Of a stretch of 5,514 nt of DNA, positions 1 through 5,449 are shown piece by piece (positions within the stretch are counted from its first letter, which is position 1; every line of letters starts with the position of its first letter). Below the pieces are notes generated by a model. The model saw only the letters and a program-made list of their open reading frames with translations. It made no database searches and was not told the origin of the DNA. Position numbers and translations under genes: made by a program. The DNA is from an uncultured Clostridia bacterium. GTDB taxonomy: Bacteria > Bacillota > Clostridia > Oscillospirales > Ruminococcaceae. The DNA lies in the NCBI GenBank assembly GCA_947175045.1, contig CAMWLH010000163.1, positions 1-5,514 of the forward strand, in the 5' to 3' direction.

Positions 1-55
1 TTCCAACTATACCCAGTATCAGGGTAGCTATAAAAGCCTCCGCGGCAATACGCAT
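1..55 (-). CDS. 5' end of an unidentified gene, hydrophobic N-terminus (cut by window edge)
   Basis: Only the first 18 codons are visible. The peptide begins MRIAAEAFIATLILGIVG, which has one early Arg followed by a mostly hydrophobic run. This suits a signal peptide, signal anchor or first membrane segment. The ATG at 53-55 is preceded by a clear Shine-Dalgarno GAGGTG at 63-68 with 7 bases of spacing, and a strong promoter lies further upstream at 104-132, so this start is well supported despite the short visible length. In many Firmicutes gyrB follows remB, but these residues do not resemble a GyrB N-terminus. I do not recognise the family. Its own promoter suggests a transcription unit separate from the dnaA cluster. 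Confidence 0.6.
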   Translation of the reverse strand, partial: MRIAAEAFIATLILGIVG

Positions 56-103
56 TTGCTTTCACCTCAATAACCTTTATTTTCACTTTTTGCCTACTTT
101 ATT

Positions 104-132
104 ATTATATCATATTTAAGCAAAAATTTCAA
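104..132 (-). promoter_or_regulatory. strong sigma-A promoter with extended -10, for the gene at 1-55
   Basis: On the minus strand a -35 TTGAAA (127-132) is separated by exactly 17 bases from a perfect -10 TATAAT (104-109). The bases just upstream of the -10 are TGA (110-112), giving an extended -10 (TGnTATAAT). Transcription would start near position 97, leaving a 5' leader of about 40 bases that contains the GAGGTG ribosome site. This is the best promoter match in the window. Confidence 0.8.
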
Positions 133-164
133 GCGTTTTAGCGTATAAAAAACCAATCCGAGCC

Positions 165-422
165 CTATTTCTGCGACATTTTTTTCCGCCCCCGCTTATT
201 TATCGTGGAGTTTGAAACATTGGAAATATATGTCTTTTTCTCGCACACGATAAATGATTTCGGCATATCCTCGGAAACGTTCACAACAATATCTTTTTTC
301 TGACAAAAATTAAGATACTCCGCAGTCGTTCGGCTGACGGAGCATTCCTCTATATCAAAAATACCTATTACATCATCGGCGTACACCGTAACGTCTCCGC
401 CGAGGTAGATAAAATTTTTCAT
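165..422 (-). CDS. remB: RemB/YaaB-family small regulator (extracellular matrix regulatory protein, DUF370)
   Basis: This 85-residue protein matches the small RemA/RemB family in size and wording. It has an N-terminal LGGD (7-10), the stretch DDVIGIFDIE (16-25), a central PKS (54-56) and the segment ISNVSNSTINKR (66-77), which corresponds to the 'SSSTLKKR' region of Bacillus YaaB. In Bacillus, RemA is a DNA-binding activator of biofilm-matrix genes and RemB is encoded in the dnaA-recF cluster. The exact role of RemB in a clostridial host is unknown. The C-terminus is basic (KRGRKKMSQK). The gene starts 51 bases after the recF stop. Its ATG is preceded by an AGG five bases away, and an AATAGGTT-like octamer occurs twice just upstream (about 427-443). 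It is the last gene of the cluster. I see no clear hairpin terminator after it. Confidence 0.88.
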   Translation of the reverse strand: MKNFIYLGGDVTVYADDVIGIFDIEECSVSRTTAEYLNFCQKKDIVVNVSEDMPKSFIVCEKKTYISNVSNSTINKRGRKKMSQK

Positions 423-473
423 AACAACCTATTAACCTATCCGTATTTATTATTTTCAATATTCCATTTAGTA

Positions 474-1598
474 TTACAATTTTGTGAATCTCCCGCTTTC
501 GGTTCTCCAGGCACTGCCGCCCGAAAGTGAGGACAGGTCCTCAATATTACAGCAGGTTATAAATACCTGCGATTTTTCAATATTGTTAAGGATATAATTG
601 CGGCGCACACTGTCCAGCTCACTCAGAATATCGTCAAGTATCACCACGGGACAGGTCTTGTTTCTTCGCCTTATTATCTCCGCCTCCGACAGCTTGAGAG
701 CAAGCGCAGCGCTTCTGAACTGACCTTGGGAAGCGTAATCCCGCGCGTGCATACCGTTGATAAAAAAGCCCACATCGTCGCGGTGAACTCCCACGGCGGT
801 GTATTTCAGCTTCAATTCCGATTCAAGATTTTTCTCCAGCTCACGCACATAAATATTATACAGATTGTTTACATCATCAAAATCTATTCTTTCGGTTTTG
901 AAAACGGAGCTTATATATTCCATCTCCAGCCGCTCCGCGCCCTCTGTGATCTCCGAATATATTCCGGGAGTATACTCCTTAAGAAACGCGAAATATTTCA
1001 GCCTGCCATAGGTAACATTGACTCCCTCGCAGGCAAGCACATTATTCCACGGCGCGAGCTGAGCTGAAAGCTCCCCAATATCCGCCTTGGAAAAGGCGAG
1101 TATATTATTGCGCTGTTTCAACCCTTTGTTATATCTGGATAGCTTTTTAAGATGGGTCTTGGTCTGCATTACCGCCACATCGTCCAGATAGCTGCGGCGC
1201 AGCTCGGGCGCTCCCTTAATAAGATTAAGATGTTCGGGTATAAAAACAACGTATTTTAACACACCGTATAATTCCGCCGCATCGTTCATTTTTAAACCGT
1301 TGTATTTTACCGTAAGAATATTATTACAAATTGTATATTCCACGACATTTTCACGCTCGGTATTATCTTCCTTGAAATAAAGTCGGATAATCACCTCCGC
1401 CTTGGGATCGTCGGCGGGAACATACTGATTAAAGCGGACATGACGAAAGCTGCCTCCCAGACAGACCGAAACAGCCTCCATCAGATTTGTCTTACCCTGT
1501 GCGTTTTTTCCGACAAACAGATTGAGCCGCTTGTCAAAGCAAAGCTCCGCCTCTTTTATATTACGGAAATTCCGTATATAAATTCTGGTAATATACAT
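474..1598 (-). CDS. recF: DNA replication and repair protein RecF
   Basis: RecF is an SMC-like ABC ATPase that binds gapped DNA and, with RecO and RecR, loads RecA at stalled forks. The 374-residue length is normal for the family. Visible motifs are the N-terminal IRNFRN (8-13), Walker A GKNAQGKT (30-37; the first variable residue is Lys where many RecF proteins have Glu), the RecF-typical PEHLNLIKGAPELRRSYLD (121-139), GVHRDD (270-275), the ABC signature SQGQFR (290-295), Walker B VVILDD (318-323) and the D-loop SELD (326-329). All ATPase residues look intact. The start is fixed by an in-frame stop four codons upstream. The nearest Shine-Dalgarno-like GGAG (1614-1617) overlaps the yaaA stop and lies 15 bases from the ATG, which is too far for a standard site, so translation may depend on coupling to yaaA. 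Confidence 0.97.
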   Translation of the reverse strand: MYITRIYIRNFRNIKEAELCFDKRLNLFVGKNAQGKTNLMEAVSVCLGGSFRHVRFNQYVPADDPKAEVIIRLYFKEDNTERENVVEYTICNNILTVKYNGLKMNDAAELYGVLKYVVFIPEHLNLIKGAPELRRSYLDDVAVMQTKTHLKKLSRYNKGLKQRNNILAFSKADIGELSAQLAPWNNVLACEGVNVTYGRLKYFAFLKEYTPGIYSEITEGAERLEMEYISSVFKTERIDFDDVNNLYNIYVRELEKNLESELKLKYTAVGVHRDDVGFFINGMHARDYASQGQFRSAALALKLSEAEIIRRRNKTCPVVILDDILSELDSVRRNYILNNIEKSQVFITCCNIEDLSSLSGGSAWRTESGRFTKL

Positions 1599-1610
1599 CG
1601 GCAGTATAAA

Positions 1611-1862
1611 TTACTCCGCGGGAGCTTCGGCGCTTTCCTCCGCCGCTTCTTCATCGTAAACTATCTTATACTTCTTGTTTTTAAATTCGATTATATCGCC
1701 CGGCTTTATCTTTTTTCCGCGCTTGGTGCAGTAATCGCCGTTTACGTTAAATTCCCCTAAATCGATCAATATTTTTGCCTTGGCGCCGGTTTCCGCAAGA
1801 CCCGCGAACTTCACCAGCTGATCCAGCTTGATAAAAGGGGTAACAATTCTAATCTCTTCCAT
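1611..1862 (-). CDS. yaaA: S4-domain RNA-binding protein YaaA (RlbA-like)
   Basis: This is a small S4-domain protein of the type found between dnaN and recF in most Firmicutes. The S4 fold spans roughly residues 8-66, with the typical wording IKLDQLVKFAGLAETGAKAK (11-30), then the glycine-containing turn near 36-42 and RGKKIKPGD (48-56). S4 domains bind structured RNA, and the Bacillus homologue has been linked to the ribosome, but the precise target here is unknown. The tail (70-83) is acidic and alanine-rich (DEEAAEESAEAPAE), an extension beyond the S4 core. I chose the ATG at 1862 because GAAAGGT (1870-1876) lies seven bases upstream and the protein then begins MEEIRIVTPF, as expected for the family. 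The gene ends 12 bases before recF. The 143-base gap to dnaN is long for this cluster. Confidence 0.9.
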   Translation of the reverse strand: MEEIRIVTPFIKLDQLVKFAGLAETGAKAKILIDLGEFNVNGDYCTKRGKKIKPGDIIEFKNKKYKIVYDEEAAEESAEAPAE

Positions 1863-1938
1863 TTCAATTACCTTTCTGCAAATAATCTGTGCCATGATAC
1901 CTATATTGCTCACTTTAATTTGTGTTGACAGAGAGCAA

Positions 1939-2013
1939 ATGATTTAAATGGGAATTTCAAAATTTCGTCCGATCACATTCCCCAGCGACAACATTATGAC
2001 GCTTTTTATTTTA
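1939..2013. repeat. degenerate relative of the dnaA-dnaN palindromic element
   Basis: This stretch, which runs into the dnaN stop codon, shares two blocks in the same order with the element at 3380-3509. The left block is ATGATTTAAA followed by AATTTCAAAATT (here separated by four bases instead of one). The right block is ATTATGAC, any base, CTTTTT (1993-2007 here, 3489-3502 in the main copy with one shift at the edge). The GC-rich arm and one half of the AT-rich arm are absent, so it cannot fold like the main copy. The blocks are AT-rich, so chance similarity cannot be excluded. The rest of the dnaN-yaaA gap (1863-1938) shows no clear promoter or terminator. Confidence 0.4.
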
Positions 2014-3106
2014 ACCTCATCGGCAGCAGCAGGAATGTAAACTCCCTGCCCTGCGGAGGGACAATAATAATAGGCGCGACCGCGGACGCGGTGAGTATTA
2101 TCTTCGCGCAGTCCGTATCGCAAGCCTTGAACGCGTCGAGAAGATACTTCGCGTTAAAGCCGATGGAGATAGGCTCTCCGTTATACTTAATGTTGATTTT
2201 ATCGTTGATTTTACCGAGAGCCGTCGTACAGCTCATAGACAGCGTATCCCCGTTGAACTCGCAGCGAATGGGACACTTGTTCTTTTCGTTTATAATAAGC
2301 ATGGAGCGATCCAGCATCTCGATTATCTCGCGGCAGTTGACCTCTGCCGTTATAGATTCCCCGCACTCCAAGTGCTTTTTGTAGGGAATAAACTCTCCGT
2401 CGATAAGGCGGGATATCATCGTATATCCTTCTACATTAAAAGAAATCTGATTTTTGTCTATACTCAAAGTAACATTTTTATCGTTATCATCTGACAGTAT
2501 TGAAACAAGCTCCTCAAGTGTTTTCACCGGAACTATAAATTCAAGATCATCATAAGTAAGCGGCTCCTGTCGGAGAGCTATTCTTATTCCGTCCACCGCA
2601 ACGACGTTCAGCACGTTGTCCTTTACCTCAAACTTGCAGCCCATAAGCGCAGGCTTTGTATCGGTGACTGCGCAGGCGTACTTTGTCTGAAGTATCATGC
2701 TCTTCATGGTCTTTTGAGGAACCGAAAATCCCGTCGCGGGGTTTACCTGCGGTACTATGGGATACTCGTCCGCGCTCATGCACATAACGGAAAACTCCGC
2801 GTTTCCTCCTCTTATCTCCGCCGCTTTTGATTCTCCTACGCTGAACGCTATCTCGCCCGCCGGCATTTTCCTTATGATATCGCCCGCCATTTTCGCGTTG
2901 ATGACGGTGCTGCCGTTTTCCGTTCCGTTTACCTCCAGGGTAGTCCTTATTCCTATATCAAGATTATATCCCGTTACCGTCAGAACATTTCCCTCAAGCT
3001 CCATCAGAACTCCCTCCAGCGAAGCTATGGTGGATTTTGAAGCCGCGGCTCTCGCGGTGATCTGCACGGCATTGAGTATGCTTTCCTTAGGGCAGCTGAA
3101 TTTCAT
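2006..3106 (-). CDS. dnaN: DNA polymerase III beta subunit (sliding clamp)
   Basis: DnaN forms a dimeric ring around DNA, tethers the replicative polymerase, and is also a docking platform for repair and regulatory proteins. The 366-residue product has three clamp folds (about 1-120, 128-245 and 247-366). Recognisable family wording includes the start MKFSCPKESILNAVQ, ADEYP (112-116), DGIRIA (172-177), SRLIDGEFIPY (232-242) and the C-terminal LLPMR (360-364), followed by only Leu-Lys. An in-frame TTG at 3124 would add six residues. I prefer the ATG at 3104-3106 because AAAGGGG lies eight bases upstream and the product then starts like other clamps. The stop codon lies within a repeat-like sequence (1939-2013). 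The gene is separated from dnaA by 511 non-coding bases, so it probably also has its own promoter. Confidence 0.98.
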   Translation of the reverse strand: MKFSCPKESILNAVQITARAAASKSTIASLEGVLMELEGNVLTVTGYNLDIGIRTTLEVNGTENGSTVINAKMAGDIIRKMPAGEIAFSVGESKAAEIRGGNAEFSVMCMSADEYPIVPQVNPATGFSVPQKTMKSMILQTKYACAVTDTKPALMGCKFEVKDNVLNVVAVDGIRIALRQEPLTYDDLEFIVPVKTLEELVSILSDDNDKNVTLSIDKNQISFNVEGYTMISRLIDGEFIPYKKHLECGESITAEVNCREIIEMLDRSMLIINEKNKCPIRCEFNGDTLSMSCTTALGKINDKINIKYNGEPISIGFNAKYLLDAFKACDTDCAKIILTASAVAPIIIVPPQGREFTFLLLPMRLK

Positions 3107-3145
3107 ACCGAAATCCCCTTTCAAAAAAAATAAAAATAAATAAAT

Positions 3146-3174
3146 TTTATAATAACAATAATAAGGGCGGTTAA
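3146..3174 (-). promoter_or_regulatory. candidate dnaN promoter (weak match)
   Basis: On the minus strand TTAACC (3169-3174, 4 of 6 to the -35 consensus) is 17 bases from TATAAA (3146-3151, 5 of 6 to the -10). Transcription would start near 3139, about 33 bases before the dnaN ATG. An alternative pairing uses a TTAACA at about 3178-3183 with TATTGT 17 bases on. The stretch 3121-3165 is almost pure A/T, so -10-like hexamers are expected by chance. Confidence 0.35.
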
Positions 3175-3177
3175 ATC

Positions 3178-3320
3178 TGTTAAAACGGAAATATTTCCTT
3201 TTACAAAGCCCTTTATCCGTCGTATTTTTTTAACGCGCGGCAGTTGATAAAAAAATCAAACTGTTAAAACTCTCGGATTTTTCAACTGTTTGTTGAATGA
3301 TCGTAAAACAATGTTGAAAA
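3178..3320. other. possible part of oriC: cluster of DnaA-box-like sites between dnaA and dnaN
   Basis: Several related 9-mers sit in about 140 bases. Read as DnaA boxes (consensus TTATNCACA) they are TTATCAACT (3242-3250, minus), TTTTCAACT (3279-3287, plus) and TTTTCAACA (3312-3320, minus), each 7 of 9. Weaker relatives are the twice-present CTGTTAAAAC (3177-3186 and 3261-3270). TTCAAC (3281-3286) and GTTGAA (3292-3297) also form a perfect inverted repeat with a 5-base gap. In Bacillus the unwinding part of the bipartite origin lies between dnaA and dnaN, and the neighbouring 3121-3165 is extremely A/T-rich, as a duplex-unwinding element would be. No canonical box is present here, and I see no clear DnaA-trio tract. 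Confidence 0.4.
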
Positions 3321-3387
3321 AATCGTTCAAAATTTAACCCGATTTTATATGCCGATCTTGGCTGTAATGCTTTTAAGCAATGATTTA

Positions 3388-3466
3388 AAAAATTTCAAAA
3401 TTCCCGCACTCACTCTCAGTCGTTCGTTCGCTGCGCTCGCTCACTCCTTGCGAGCGACTGCGGGAA
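3388..3466 (-). terminator. possible terminator or attenuator between dnaA and dnaN
   Basis: Read on the minus strand, arm 1 of the palindromic element gives a GC-rich stem that closes with TGCGGGAA, followed at once by TTTTGAAATTTTTT. A GC-rich hairpin followed by a T-rich run is the form of an intrinsic terminator. It lies about 150 bases after the dnaA stop and is the first hairpin of this kind downstream of dnaA. The large internal loop and the interrupted T-run make it imperfect, so it may only attenuate read-through into dnaN. Confidence 0.4.
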
Positions 3467-3509
3467 CCGGTCATAATTTTCTGCGAAAATTATGACACTT
3501 TTTGAAATT
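3391..3509. repeat. 119-bp nested palindromic element (three-way junction fold)
   Basis: The ends form a perfect 10-bp inverted repeat: AATTTCAAAA (3391-3400) and TTTTGAAATT (3500-3509). Inside are two arms. Arm 1 is GC-rich: TTCCCGCA (3401-3408) pairs with TGCGGGAA (3459-3466). Within it CAGTCGTTCG (3417-3426) can pair with CGAGCGACTG (3451-3460, one T-G pair, sharing two bases with the outer stem), and GCTCGC (3435-3440) can pair with GCGAGC (3450-3455). Arm 2 is a perfect 12-bp hairpin, GTCATAATTTTC (3470-3481) with GAAAATTATGAC (3485-3496). The composition of arm 1 is unlike its surroundings. This resembles a small non-coding palindromic mobile element (MITE- or REP-like) with no coding capacity. 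No clear target-site duplication is visible. Confidence 0.75.
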
Positions 3510-3513
3510 CCCC

Positions 3514-3593
3514 TGCGTGGGCAGTTTGTTGCTTGGTTTTGTATGCCCCTTAATGCGTGGGCGCTTTGCGGCTTGGAACTGAAAGTCCCTTAA
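3514..3593. repeat. two tandem 40-bp imperfect direct repeats
   Basis: Unit A is 3514-3553 and unit B is 3554-3593; both are exactly 40 bases and directly adjoining. By hand alignment without gaps they agree at 30 of 40 positions. The shared ends are TGCGTGGGC at the start and CCCTTAA at the finish, and the middle shares TTTG and GCTTGG. A further 'TGAGTC' after unit B may be the start of a broken third unit. The array lies between the palindromic element and the dnaA stop (24 bases away). Neither strand gives a convincing peptide. Its role is unknown; it may be the remains of the same mobile sequence as the palindrome or an iteron-like protein-binding array. Confidence 0.7.
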
Positions 3594-3617
3594 TGAGTCA
3601 ACATTACGCTTCTTTAA

Positions 3618-4973
3618 TTACTGATTAGCCTTGATATTCTTAATAAGATCGTCAATCACCGATTTAAGGCTGCTGTCGGTCTCAATACTCTTTTTGACAT
3701 TCTTGATGGCGTAAACTACTGTGGAGTGATCCCGTCCGTTAAATTCCTGCCCTATCGAATCATAGGACATTCCCGTTACCTCCTGGATAACGTATATAGC
3801 GACCTTTCTGGCATAGGAAATATTGGAGGCTCTTTTTTGAGAGCGCATTTCCTCGGGAGTAACATTATATATTCTCCCGACCTCGCTTATGATCTTTTCT
3901 ACCGTCACGGGGATAGGCTGATGATCCGAAACTATATCCTTTATAACATTCTGCGCCACCGTGATGGTCGGCTTCACCTGGGAGACCGTATACAGCGCGT
4001 TCAGTTTTGTCACAACGCCCTCGATCTGACGGATATTCGACTTTAGCTTGGTCGCGATATAATCCGTAACATCGTCGGGTATCATAAAATTAAGAAGCTC
4101 CGCCTTGCGTCTTATTATGGCGAGCCTTGTTTCATACTCCGGCGGCTTTACGTCCGCGGCGAGTCCCGAAGCGAAGCGGGTCTTGAGCCTGTCCGATATA
4201 GATTTTATCTCCTTGGCGGGACGGTCCGATGTCAAAACTATGACCTTGTTCTGTTTATACAGCTCGTTGAATATATGGAAGAATTTTTCCTCCGTCTGCT
4301 CCTTGCCCGCAATAAACTGGATATCGTCTATGAGCAGCGCGTCGGCGCTCCTGTACTTTTCGTCAAAGGATTCAACGTCGTTAGCGGAAATGGAGTGCAG
4401 GAACTCGTTGGTAAAGGTTTCCGCCGGTATATATATAATATTTATCCCTGGATAGTTTTTCTCCATCTCATGCTGAATAGCGGACAGCAGGTGAGTTTTG
4501 CCCAGTCCCGAGTCCCCGTAGATAAACAGAGGATTATATTTCTCATGCTGTTTTTTTGAAACTGCTTTAGCCGCGGCGAAAGCCAGATTGTTTGAAGGAC
4601 CCACAATAAAATTGTCAAAGGTATATGTAATACTTTTGTCAATAATATCCATTTTATTGTATATTTCGTCATTATTCATAATATCCGTCACAGCGGGCTT
4701 GGGAGAAGAAACACTGCTTACAATAATTTCCACATTTATAGGCACGCCAAGAATATTCCTGAATTGCTCCTCCAGCTTTTCAAGATAGAAATCCTTTATT
4801 GTATCTCGTTTAAATTCAACGTCGGTAGCAAGCGTGACTTTATTTCCGTCCATACGGACGGGAACAAGCTGATCCAGCCAAAGATCCCTTGCGGAGTCAG
4901 ATATATTATAAGCGTCCACGCAGTTTTGAACCACGATTTTATATATATCGGATAGAGATGTAAGAGAATTCAT
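3618..4973 (-). CDS. dnaA: chromosomal replication initiator protein DnaA
   Basis: DnaA is the AAA+ ATPase that binds DnaA boxes, forms a filament at oriC, melts the DNA and helps load the helicase. The 451-residue protein has all four domains: domain I (about 1-85) for self- and helicase contact, a short linker (about 86-113), the AAA+ domain III (about 114-345), and the helix-turn-helix domain IV (about 350-451). Motifs are Walker A GDSGLGKTH (153-161), Walker B LLIDD (213-217), sensor 1 VLTSDRP (246-252), the arginine-finger region RLKTRF (262-267, probably Arg266), sensor 2 SNIRQIEG (312-319, Arg315) and the DNA-binding signature GRDHSTVVYAI (413-423). No key residue is missing. The ATG is preceded by GGTGAA (4981-4986) with 7 bases of spacing, and a good promoter lies at 5080-5108. 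DnaA commonly represses its own gene, but no strong DnaA box overlaps this promoter. Confidence 0.99.
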   Translation of the reverse strand: MNSLTSLSDIYKIVVQNCVDAYNISDSARDLWLDQLVPVRMDGNKVTLATDVEFKRDTIKDFYLEKLEEQFRNILGVPINVEIIVSSVSSPKPAVTDIMNNDEIYNKMDIIDKSITYTFDNFIVGPSNNLAFAAAKAVSKKQHEKYNPLFIYGDSGLGKTHLLSAIQHEMEKNYPGINIIYIPAETFTNEFLHSISANDVESFDEKYRSADALLIDDIQFIAGKEQTEEKFFHIFNELYKQNKVIVLTSDRPAKEIKSISDRLKTRFASGLAADVKPPEYETRLAIIRRKAELLNFMIPDDVTDYIATKLKSNIRQIEGVVTKLNALYTVSQVKPTITVAQNVIKDIVSDHQPIPVTVEKIISEVGRIYNVTPEEMRSQKRASNISYARKVAIYVIQEVTGMSYDSIGQEFNGRDHSTVVYAIKNVKKSIETDSSLKSVIDDLIKNIKANQ

Positions 4974-5272
4974 AATTTATTTCACCGTTTCCATATTTTC
5001 ATCAACGCTTGTCCGAAACTTAAATTTATTACAAAACATAAAATCAAACACCACGTTTAAAATCAAAGCTATATATTAAATGATACCATAAAATACAAAA
5101 TTTTTCAAGCACAAATAATTCCAAATTCCGTCCATTATTCTGTGTATTTTAGACAAAAAAATATGACAAAGTCGTAACTATCGGATTTTTGACCGTTTTT
5201 AGCAAGTTTTGATGATTTGAATAATATACTTTTATACAAAATTTTTAATTGTTATTAAATTTATTATCTATC
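4974..5272. other. AT-rich non-coding region upstream of dnaA, probable part of oriC
   Basis: These roughly 300 bases carry no plausible gene and are strongly A/T-rich, especially 5201-5270. They hold the dnaA promoter and a leader of about 100 bases. DnaA-box-like sites are TTATACAAA (5232-5240, one mismatch to TTATNCACA) and the better CTATCCACA at the right border (5273-5281). Position next to dnaA, base composition and a border DnaA box fit an upstream origin sub-region as in bipartite Bacillus origins. Too few boxes are visible to call oriC firmly. Confidence 0.5.
5080..5108 (-). promoter_or_regulatory. sigma-A promoter for dnaA
   Basis: On the minus strand a -35 TTGAAA (5103-5108; 5 of 6) is followed by exactly 17 bases and a -10 TATCAT (5080-5085; 5 of 6). 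Transcription would start near 5073, giving a leader of about 100 bases before the dnaA ATG. The -35 and the two bases before it (GCTTGAAA) are the same as in the promoter at 104-132. Confidence 0.7.
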
Positions 5273-5281
5273 CTATCCACA
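5273..5281 (+). promoter_or_regulatory. DnaA box (one mismatch)
   Basis: CTATCCACA differs from the canonical TTATCCACA only at its first base. On the minus strand it reads TGTGGATAG and its last three bases are the TAG stop of the small hydrophobic frame at 5273-5443. It is the best DnaA box in the non-coding DNA of this window and borders the AT-rich region upstream of dnaA. Confidence 0.55.
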
Positions 5282-5443
5282 CAACAAATACAATACCGCT
5301 TGCAGCAGCGTTGCCGCCAAAGCTCCCGCAGCCGCGCAAATTATCATTTTTATTTTCATATGAGTTTTCAGCGATTTTAAAAATGCTGGCGGATCACCTA
5401 TTGCTAACCGGGCTTCTATTCCCAGTTCGTTCTCACTGACAGA
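5273..5443 (-). pseudogene. possible small hydrophobic protein or decayed gene remnant
   Basis: The minus strand is open for 56 codons before a TAG at 5273-5275. The translated frame has protein-like character: a soluble first half (including ENELGIEARLAIGDPPAFLK) and a second half beginning MKIKMIICAAAGALAATLLQ, which is a good single membrane segment. The only ATG in frame is at 5357-5359, giving a 28-residue peptide, and it has no ribosome-binding site. GC content is clearly higher than in the flanking AT-rich DNA, as in coding sequence. The frame is the same one used by the fragment at 5450-5514, separated from it only by TAG and TGA stops. It may be the end of a gene broken by stop mutations, an unrelated small membrane peptide, or chance. 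I do not recognise a family. Confidence 0.3.
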
Positions 5444-5449
5444 TCAGTC

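Noticed and set aside
133..164. Intrinsic terminator after remB
   Set aside because: A short T-run exists on the minus strand, but the preceding bases do not form a self-complementary stem.
726..1067. Plus-strand ORF of 113 codons inside recF
   Set aside because: It is antisense to a clearly intact recF, has no ribosome site, and its residues show no protein family character.
1863..1913. Upstream GTG start that would lengthen YaaA by 17 residues
   Set aside because: There is no ribosome site before the GTG, while the ATG at 1862 has GAAAGGT at proper spacing and gives the family-typical N-terminus.
3107..3124. Upstream TTG start that would lengthen DnaN by 6 residues
   Set aside because: The AAAGGGG ribosome site lies inside this extension and points to the ATG at 3106; clamps normally begin MKF.
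2757..3143. Plus-strand ORF of 128 codons over the 5' half of dnaN
   Set aside because: It is a mirror frame of dnaN; the minus-strand product is an unambiguous sliding clamp.
3514..3593. CRISPR-like reading of the 40-bp repeats
   Set aside because: There are only two units, directly adjoining with no spacers, and they differ at a quarter of positions; no cas genes are nearby.
4442..4672. Minus-strand 76-codon ORF in another frame inside dnaA
   Set aside because: It overlaps the Walker A region of DnaA in a shifted frame and its translation is rich in rare combinations of residues, typical of a frame shadow.
5210..5281. DnaA-trio tract beside the CTATCCACA box
   Set aside because: The GATAG/GATAA-like run next to the box has the wrong strand polarity for DnaA-trios reading away from the box and is irregularly spaced.
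5282..5449. Small RNA gene (SRP RNA, 6S or tRNA) upstream of dnaA
   Set aside because: No cloverleaf, no conserved SRP tetraloop region and no long stem was found; the only hairpin is a 5-bp ACTGA/TCAGT stem with a 4-base loop at 5435-5448.
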